Positions 58,270 through 64,000 of a stretch of 64,000 nucleotides of DNA are shown here, in pieces. The stretch's first letter is position 1. Each line of letters begins with the position of its first letter. Source of the DNA: Leptotrichia sp. oral taxon 212 (GTDB taxonomy: Bacteria > Fusobacteriota > Fusobacteriia > Fusobacteriales > Leptotrichiaceae); assembly GCF_001274535.1 (NCBI RefSeq), contig NZ_CP012410.1:248001-312000 (forward strand), given 5' to 3'. The position numbers were made by a program, and so were the translations under genes. The notes under the pieces were generated by a model. That model saw nothing but the letters and a program-made list of their open reading frames with translations. It was not told the DNA's origin and made no database searches.

Positions 58270-58743
58270 TTATAAAGAAACTAAATATGAAACAAGCTCT
58301 TCTTCTATTTCCTTATTATATTTTCCAGTTCTGAAGTTATATTTTATTTCATCAAACTGTTCAGGATTTTCAGACATATGTTTCTGAACAACTTTAGGAA
58401 ATTCAGTTAAAAAAACTTCCGATTTCTTTCCGTTGTCTGCAAACAGTGTAGGAATCCTTGTTACTCCGGTAGCTTTCAGAAGCAGGTCATGAGCTTCTTC
58501 CTTTGTACTGTATTCTATTTTTATTCTATCATTCAATTCAGAAAACTTTTCCAGAAAAGAAACAACTGCACGGCAGTCAGGACAGTAAACCTCAGCGACT
58601 GCAAGAATTTTAATTTCCCTGCTGATATTTTTTATTTTTTGTACAGTTTCATCAGAAAAAAGAATTTTATTTATTATTTTAAGCTGTCTTTCCTTATTTT
58701 CCGTATTTTCTTCAGAATTAAGATATTCTTCAAATGTAGGCAT
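58270..58743 (-). CDS. Thioredoxin-like protein
   Basis: The 157-residue protein has a thioredoxin fold with the active-site motif VYCPDCRAV (C54 and C57) and the cis-proline segment TRIPTLF. A 45-residue N-terminal helical lead precedes the fold and there is no signal peptide, so it is cytoplasmic. The CPDC centre and sequence suggest the bacillithiol-linked or YtpP/BrxC-like thioredoxin group rather than classic CGPC thioredoxin. The partner is unknown. GGAGTGATT precedes the start on the minus strand. It stands alone. Confidence 0.82.
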   Translation of the reverse strand: MPTFEEYLNSEENTENKERQLKIINKILFSDETVQKIKNISREIKILAVAEVYCPDCRAVVSFLEKFSELNDRIKIEYSTKEEAHDLLLKATGVTRIPTLFADNGKKSEVFLTEFPKVVQKHMSENPEQFDEIKYNFRTGKYNKEIEEELVSYLVSL

Positions 58744-58865
58744 ATTTAATCACTCCTTTATTCTTTGTATATATTTAATTATAAATCAAAATGAAAAAAA
58801 ATAAAGTAATTTATTTTTAACTTGAAATATGATAAAATCTTTTGATAGACAGGAGGTATAATTTA

Positions 58866-59669
58866 ATGTATAAGGCGGTAGTGAGTGATCTGGACGGAAC
58901 ATTGCTTAACGGAAGTCATGCAATAGATGAATTTACAAAGGAAACAGTATCAGAAGTAATAAACAGAGGAATAAAGTTTTATATAGCAACTGGAAGAAGC
59001 TATTCAGGGGCAAAGGATATAATGGATAAGTTGGGTCTGAAAATTCCTCTTATAACTTCTAATGGAGCAAGAATACTTGATGAGGAAGGCAATGAAATAT
59101 ATGTTAATAATCTGGAAAAGAAATATTCTGATTCGATACTGGATATAGATTATAAGAAAATAGGCGGGAATATAGTTTTTAATGCCTATTCCGGAAATGA
59201 CTGGTATGTAACGGAAGACAGAAGAGAATTTTATATGAAAATAAATCCTAAAAGAACTTTTTTTCCGGAAGTTACTACATTGGAAGAACTTAAAACAAAG
59301 GAATTTACTAAAATATTCTTTCTTGGAGAACATGACGAGCTATTGGAACTGGAAAAAGAAATAGAAAATATTACAAAGGGAGAAGTAAATATTGCATTTG
59401 TTCTGGAACACTGCCTGGAGATTTTCAGTAAAGAAAGTGACAAGGCAAATGCGGCAAGATTTCTGCTTGAAAAGGATGGACTGACATTGAAAGACAGTGT
59501 AGCTTTTGGAGATGGATGTAATGACTATAATCTCTTAAAAGAAGCTGGAAAAGGTTTTGTAATGGGGAATGCTTTGTACAGGTTGAAAGAATCTCTTCCT
59601 GAAAATGAAACAGTTGAAACAAATGCAGACAATGGAGTGGCAAAAAAATTAGTTGAATTATTTTTGTAA
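58866..59669 (+). CDS. Cof-type HAD-IIB phosphatase (paralogue A)
   Basis: The 267-residue HAD hydrolase begins MYKAVVSDLDGTLLNGSH (D9 nucleophile, motif I DLDGT), with motif II ATGRSY and motif IV FGDGCNDYNLL; a C2B cap lies between. It is closely similar to the gene at 60114 (same MYKAV-SDLDGTLLN start, NGARI, KEF/KIFFLGEH and KANAARFLLE segments), so the two are recent paralogues. The start is ATG 58866 after GGAGG; the frame is open to 58842. Substrate, probably a sugar phosphate, is not known. Confidence 0.88.
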   Translation: MYKAVVSDLDGTLLNGSHAIDEFTKETVSEVINRGIKFYIATGRSYSGAKDIMDKLGLKIPLITSNGARILDEEGNEIYVNNLEKKYSDSILDIDYKKIGGNIVFNAYSGNDWYVTEDRREFYMKINPKRTFFPEVTTLEELKTKEFTKIFFLGEHDELLELEKEIENITKGEVNIAFVLEHCLEIFSKESDKANAARFLLEKDGLTLKDSVAFGDGCNDYNLLKEAGKGFVMGNALYRLKESLPENETVETNADNGVAKKLVELFL

Positions 59670-59735
59670 AAATGTTAAAAAATGATATTAAGATAGGTTA
59701 GTTTATATAAAGAACATCTGAAGGGAGATAAAATT

Positions 59736-60098
59736 ATGATAAAAACAGCATTAATCGTAGATGATACACAATATATAAGAGCGGATATAAAGGAAATATT
59801 AACAGACCAGGGGTATGAAGTCTATGAAGCCGGAGATGGACTAGAAGCTATAGAAATGTATAAAAAGATTAAGCCGACGATAGTAACGATGGATATCAAC
59901 ATGCCAAGACTTCATGGAATAAAAGCGGCACAAATAATAAGGGATTACGATCCTGAAGCCAGAATTATGCTCTGCAGTACGATGATAACTTTTCAAAACT
60001 ATATAAGAATGGGAAAAGAAGCAGGAGTAAAAGGATTCTTATCAAAGCCATTTACTGAAGAAGAATTTATGGAAGAACTGGCAAAATTATTTGTTTAA
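59736..60098 (+). CDS. Stand-alone CheY-like response regulator
   Basis: The 120-residue protein is a single receiver domain: acidic pair VDD (9-10), phospho-acceptor D53 in TMDINMPRLHG, S81/T82 in LCST, and K104 in LSKPF, all conserved. No output domain follows and no histidine kinase or chemotaxis gene is in the window. It sits between two HAD paralogues with gaps of 66 and 15 bp, so it is probably co-transcribed with the second. GAAGGGAG precedes ATG 59736. Output must be by protein-protein contact; the partner is unknown. Confidence 0.9.
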   Translation: MIKTALIVDDTQYIRADIKEILTDQGYEVYEAGDGLEAIEMYKKIKPTIVTMDINMPRLHGIKAAQIIRDYDPEARIMLCSTMITFQNYIRMGKEAGVKGFLSKPFTEEEFMEELAKLFV

Positions 60099-60113
60099 AA
60101 ATAGGAGGAATAT

Positions 60114-60929
60114 ATGTATAAGGCAGTAATAAGTGATCTGGACGGAACATTGCTTAATGAAAAAGGCAAAGTATCTGATTTTACAAGGAAAACAGTAAGG
60201 GAATTAATAGATAAAGGAATAAAGTTCTATATAGCGACAGGAAGAAATTATGGATTGGCAAAAGCTGTAATGGATGAACTTGGAATAACAATACCACTTA
60301 TTTCTGCAAATGGTGCAAGGATAAATGATGAAAATGGGAAAGTTGTGTTCGAAGATTTATTGGGACAGGAAGAAGTAGAGAAAATTCTGGAAATAGATTA
60401 CAGAAAGTATGGAGGGAATGTTTTCATGAATGTATTTTCAGGAGAAGACTGGCTTGTACTGGTAGGAGGATTGGAATGTATATCGGAAGAAGAAAGAAAA
60501 GCTTTTCCTGAACTGCCTAAGGAAGTTTTAGAAGATACGTTAAAGGAACTGGAAATACAGAAAATATTTTTTATAGGAGAGCATGAAGCTTTAGTTGAAC
60601 TTGAAAAGGAAATTATTAAAAAAACAGATGGGAAAGTGGCAGTGGCGTTTGCAGATGAAAGATGTGCGGAATTTTTTTCAGAAACTGCAAATAAGGCGAA
60701 TGCCGCAAAATTTCTTCTGGAAAGGGATGGGATAGATATAAAGGATGCTGTCAGTTTTGGTGATGGCGAAAATGACTATGAAATGCTCACAATGGCAGGA
60801 AAGGGTTTTGCAATGGGAAATGCCATATACAGACTGAAGGATATGCTGCCGGAAGATTTTGAAACAGTAGGCAAAAATAGTGAAGATGGTGAAGCAAAAA
60901 AACTTGCAGAGATATTTTTAAATAATTAA
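60114..60929 (+). CDS. Cof-type HAD-IIB phosphatase (paralogue B)
   Basis: The 271-residue protein matches paralogue A in length and motifs: SDLDGTLLNEKG with D9, ATGRNYG, and FGDGENDYEML. The cap region differs most (EDWLVLVGGLECIS against DWYVTEDRREFY), which implies a different substrate. AGGAGG precedes ATG 60114, 15 bp after the receiver gene. The three genes look like one unit, but no regulation of a HAD enzyme by a CheY-like protein is known to me. Confidence 0.88.
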   Translation: MYKAVISDLDGTLLNEKGKVSDFTRKTVRELIDKGIKFYIATGRNYGLAKAVMDELGITIPLISANGARINDENGKVVFEDLLGQEEVEKILEIDYRKYGGNVFMNVFSGEDWLVLVGGLECISEEERKAFPELPKEVLEDTLKELEIQKIFFIGEHEALVELEKEIIKKTDGKVAVAFADERCAEFFSETANKANAAKFLLERDGIDIKDAVSFGDGENDYEMLTMAGKGFAMGNAIYRLKDMLPEDFETVGKNSEDGEAKKLAEIFLNN

Positions 60930-60941
60930 TTCGATAATAAA

Positions 60942-61052
60942 AAAATGGAATTAGATTTTTTGGAAAAGAGATGTCTCAAAAAATTGAAAAATATGGTTTT
61001 CATATTTTTAAAATTTAGGACAGTTTCTTTTATTCCTAGCTAGTTCCATTTT
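60942..61052. repeat. Long intergenic hairpin, related to that at 8407
   Basis: AAAATGGAATTAG (60942-60954) pairs with CTAGTTCCATTTT (61040-61052), 12 of 13 positions plus a G-U. Inside are GGAAAAGA/TCTTTTATTCC and GATGTCTC/GGACA arms, the former core shared with the repeat at 879. It separates convergent genes and could terminate both. Confidence 0.55.
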
Positions 61053-61073
61053 ATTTCATATTGTAATTAATTA

Positions 61074-62867
61074 TTAAAATTCGAGTTTATATGGTAAATA
61101 ATACATTGGTTTATTCTGGTTGTCTTCAATAAGTCTATATTCATCAAAAAGTTTTGCACTTTTTGGAAGTCTTGCCTGTATCTGTGAAGTCAGACTGACT
61201 TTTTCAAGAATAAATGAAGATAACATTTTCAATGTTTTCTGGAAATCTATTTCAGTATATATATTTTCCACACGATACCCTTCTTCTAACTTAAGATCCT
61301 TGGCCATTGCATTTATTGTATCTTCGAGGCCACCAATTTCATCAACAAGTTTAATATTTTTTGCTTCATCTCCTAGCCAGATTTTTCCTTGTGCATAATT
61401 TTCAAGTGTTGCATCATTCAATTTTCTATTGGCAGAAACTCTTGATTTAAATTCCTTATAAGTAGAAAGCATTGATTCAGAAATTTTAGATTTACTTTCT
61501 TCAGTTAAAGGAGTAAACGGATTATACATATCAGAATACTTCCCTTTTGAAATAGAGTTTGCTTTAACACCATATTTATTCTGTGCATTATAAAATTTTG
61601 GTATCATTGAAACAACACCTATTGAACCTGTAATGGTAGCATTGTCTGCAAAAATTTTATTACCTGACATTGAAATATAATAACCTCCTGATGCCGCAGT
61701 TTCAGACATTGAAACATATATAGGAATGTTGGCTTTTAATAAGGTCTGATATATTACTTCTGAAGCAAGGGCAGATCCACCTGGAGAATTTACTCTCAAT
61801 ACTATTCCTTTCAAATTTGGAGTTCTGAGAGCTTTTTCAATCTTCATAGCGATATTATCAGGAGAAATGGAAATAGAGTTATCATTACCCGCTGCACCAT
61901 CTATGATAGCTCCTTCAGCATAGATTACCGCAATAGCATCATTACCTTTATTTTTAGCTTCTATCTCATTGCTATGATCTTCATGATAATCATATATATC
62001 CACCATTTTTTCTTCTGTTATTCCAAGTCTCTGTGTCAAATCCTGAAAGCCTTCAAGTTTATCCACAAGCTTCTTATCTCTTGCTGCAAATGGAGTAAGA
62101 GAAGTATTGTTACCATTTATTATATCATTATCTAAAGTGTTTTTGTCGATTTTACGGACTTTTGCAATGTTATCAATAAATTTTTCATATCTGTTATCAA
62201 AAATTCTTGTCAGTTCTGTTTTCAATTCTTCTGACATTTTATCACTTATATAATTTTCACCATAGGATTTATAATCTCCTGTTCTTACAATTTCCATATT
62301 TACACCTAGATTATCCAGTAATTTTTTATAGTACAAATTAGTATAATTATAGCCGGTCAGTGTAATATTTGCAGATGCTGATGGCATCATAATAATTTCG
62401 TCTGCTATAGTTGCCAGAGGATAATTCTGATTTTCGAGATAGGTTCCATAAGCATAAATCTTTTTATTATTTTTCTTCAGTTCTGCAAATTTTTTACTAA
62501 GTTCTTCAACTTTGGCCGAAGAAAGATCAATTTGATCCAGGGCGATTACGACACCTTTTATATCTTTATTTTCTTTGATGCTGTCAAGGCTGTTCAATAT
62601 ATCTGTAAAAGAAATATTATATTTTTCAGACCCTGAAAAAAATCCAGTACCTATTATTTTATCTTCGGTTATTTGAGATGGGTTAAAAAATACATAGTTA
62701 TAATTTTTAGATTTTTGATTATCTTTACTCTTAAATGAAAAATAAGTTATCATGGAAGTAATAAAAATAAAAAAAACTAAAAATAGTAAAGATAGTTTCA
62801 AAAAAAATGAATATATTTCCTTTAATGTAAACATGAAAAAACGTTTTATATAATCAAAAAATTTCAT
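61074..62867 (-). CDS. sppA: Signal peptide peptidase SppA (67K type)
   Basis: SppA is a membrane-anchored S49 serine protease that degrades cleaved signal peptides. The 597-residue protein has an N-terminal membrane helix (about 22-46) and two tandem S49 domains: the N-terminal one holds the lysine base K200 (TGDYKSYGE) and the C-terminal one the serine nucleophile S393 (SETAASGGYY), preceded by VNSPGGSALAS. This Lys/Ser split over two domains is the E. coli-type long form. AAGGAGG precedes the ATG on the minus strand. Confidence 0.95.
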   Translation of the reverse strand: MKFFDYIKRFFMFTLKEIYSFFLKLSLLFLVFFIFITSMITYFSFKSKDNQKSKNYNYVFFNPSQITEDKIIGTGFFSGSEKYNISFTDILNSLDSIKENKDIKGVVIALDQIDLSSAKVEELSKKFAELKKNNKKIYAYGTYLENQNYPLATIADEIIMMPSASANITLTGYNYTNLYYKKLLDNLGVNMEIVRTGDYKSYGENYISDKMSEELKTELTRIFDNRYEKFIDNIAKVRKIDKNTLDNDIINGNNTSLTPFAARDKKLVDKLEGFQDLTQRLGITEEKMVDIYDYHEDHSNEIEAKNKGNDAIAVIYAEGAIIDGAAGNDNSISISPDNIAMKIEKALRTPNLKGIVLRVNSPGGSALASEVIYQTLLKANIPIYVSMSETAASGGYYISMSGNKIFADNATITGSIGVVSMIPKFYNAQNKYGVKANSISKGKYSDMYNPFTPLTEESKSKISESMLSTYKEFKSRVSANRKLNDATLENYAQGKIWLGDEAKNIKLVDEIGGLEDTINAMAKDLKLEEGYRVENIYTEIDFQKTLKMLSSFILEKVSLTSQIQARLPKSAKLFDEYRLIEDNQNKPMYYLPYKLEF

Positions 62868-62894
62868 AGTTCCCTCCTTAAGTTAATATGCAGA

Positions 62895-62923
62895 ATTATA
62901 ACATTTTAAAGGATAAATAGCAA
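62895..62923 (-). promoter_or_regulatory. Promoter of sppA
   Basis: On the minus strand TTGCTA (62923-62918) and TATAAT (62900-62895) with 17-bp spacing, about 28 bp before the start codon. Confidence 0.7.
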
Positions 62924-62954
62924 ATAAATAAGAAAAAAGAAAGAAAAGTTAAAA

Positions 62955-64000
62955 GTTGTAAAATAAAGTGTCACTATATGGGAAAAAATAAGAACCATAA
63001 AAGTTTTCTATGGTATGATTAATTCACCACAAACAATCAAAGGAGAAAACAGATATGGTTCAAGAACAGTATACAACAAAAAGAAGAAAAGGGCAACACT
63101 TAAAATTAATAGAGAGAGGAAAAATAGAAGCATTTCTTAAAATAGGAATGTCAAAAGTGAAAATAGCACAGGAGCTGGGAATAAGTGTGAGGACCCTCCA
63201 CAGGGAAATTAAAAGGGGCATGGTGGAGCTTCTGAATACAGATTTATCGACAAGGGGAGTATATTCTGCGGAATTTGCCCAGTCAAAGTATAACAAGGCA
63301 CAGAAGGGGAAAGAAGGAGAACTTAAGATAGGGAAGAACCTCAAACTGGTAAAATATCTTGAAGATTCGATGAAACGGGGAAAGAATTCCCCGTATGCTG
63401 CACTGGAGCAAGCAAAAAGGGAAGGACAGGAAGTAAACATAGGACTGAAGACACTGTATAACTATATACATAGCGGACTGTTTCTGGAATATAGTGAGGA
63501 TGACATGCCCTATAGGAAGAGGAGAAAGAAGAAGGTTGAGTTAAGGAAACGTATAAGGAAGCAGGGAGGGAGAAGTATAGAGGAAAGAGACGAAAGGATA
63601 GGAGAACGGTTAGAGCATGGGCACTGGGAAGTGGATACAGTATTAGGTAAGAAGGGGACATTGGCATGTCTTCTTGTACTGACAGAACGTAAGACAAGGC
63701 TTCAACTGATAAGGAAGCTTGAAAACAGGATAGCATTCATACAGAAGGAAGAATAAAGGGATTAATAGAGGAATATCCAGATTCAATAAAGACACTTACG
63801 AGTGACAATGGGAGTGAATTTATGAAGGTTGATGAGATAGAAGGACAGGGAGTAGGATATTTTTATGCACACAGCTTCAGTTCGTGGGAACGAGGGAGTA
63901 ACGAAAATAATAATAAGCTGATAAGAAGATTTATACCAAAAGGGACAGATATAACAGAAATAACGGAAGAAGAACTAAAGAGTATAGAGGAATGGATGAA
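62955..64000 (+). mobile_element. IS30-family insertion sequence (left part)
   Basis: The element holding the frameshifted transposase. Its left boundary lies somewhere between 62930 and 63000; without the right end the inverted repeats cannot be matched. A hairpin ACCATA/TATGGT lies at about 62994-63015, just before the transposase. Confidence 0.6.
63055..64000 (+). pseudogene. IS30-family transposase, frameshifted and cut by the window end
   Basis: The first frame (63055-63756) encodes 233 residues with an IS30-type HTH (MSKVKIAQELGISVRTLHREIKRG), the linker LKTLYNYIHSG and the start of the DDE domain (GHWEVDTVLGKKG, first Asp). It then ends early. From about 63729 the -1 frame continues the family sequence: DSIHTEGRIKGLIEEYPDSI, TLTSDNGSEF (second Asp), and SSWERGSNENNNK (Glu region), open to the window edge. 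Inserting one base near 63729-63731 restores a full transposase. So this copy is disrupted by a 1-nt deletion, unless it is a sequencing error. The right end is outside the window. Confidence 0.85.

Overview
The window is one contiguous stretch of an AT-rich bacterial chromosome with dense genes, strong AGGAGG-type ribosome binding sites, frequent TTG/GTG starts and many hairpin-plus-T-tract terminators. Tandem FadA-type coiled-coil adhesins, an OmpA-like barrel protein, several signal-peptide or lipoprotein genes and C-terminal-Phe outer-membrane barrels point to a diderm Fusobacteriota member, most likely Leptotrichia or a close relative. This assignment rests on gene content only.

Layout. 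1-8.4 kb: end of ileS, lspA, glyQ-glyS, an OmpA-family gene, adk, map, a small DUF1304 protein and galE. 8.5-11.2 kb: an S51 peptidase, a threonine aldolase and a Cof-type HAD phosphatase. 11.2-14.8 kb: the alpha operon (infA, rpmJ, rpsM, rpsK, rpsD, rpoA, rplQ) behind two tandem promoters. The usual adk-map-infA cluster is split here by five unrelated genes. 14.8-20.6 kb: brnQ, an IS3-family insertion sequence sitting in the loop of a shared terminator, a class B acid phosphatase (minus strand), a strongly promoted set of tiny membrane proteins, and a C_GCAxxG_C_C protein (minus). 20.8-33.6 kb: housekeeping genes in one direction (DUF445, ruvB, rsmE, mtaB, rsfS, mrdA, RNase J, yhbY, DUF212, tlyA, ctpA, rsmI, rbgA). 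33.7-35.8 kb: two glycosyltransferases resembling a glyceroglycolipid/lipoteichoic-anchor pair, overlapping by 98 bp.

36.2-46.4 kb is the most notable region: one promoter, seven tightly packed genes and one terminator forming a Pel-like exopolysaccharide locus (pelD, a PelA-like deacetylase, pelE, pelF, pelG), extended with an outer-membrane beta-barrel gene and a GH114-type (polygalactosaminidase-like) lipoprotein. The pelG frame runs without a stop into a 400-residue secreted repeat module that has its own ribosome binding site, TTG start and signal peptide. PelD lacks a GGDEF-like c-di-GMP receptor domain. The set looks like the Pel system known from Gram-positive bacteria adapted to a two-membrane cell: PelF would polymerise, PelD/E/G would form the inner-membrane complex, the deacetylase would modify the chain, and the barrel could let it out.

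46.6-64 kb: five tRNA genes, xpt, truA, an acetyltransferase, a PerR-like regulator with ferritin and rubredoxin, a SurA/PpiD-like chaperone, enolase, two FadA adhesins behind a consensus promoter, tRNA-Arg, radC, two PSP1-domain genes, a tRNA methyltransferase, a thioredoxin-like protein, two HAD paralogues flanking a lone CheY-like receiver, sppA, and a frameshifted IS30-family transposase running off the end.
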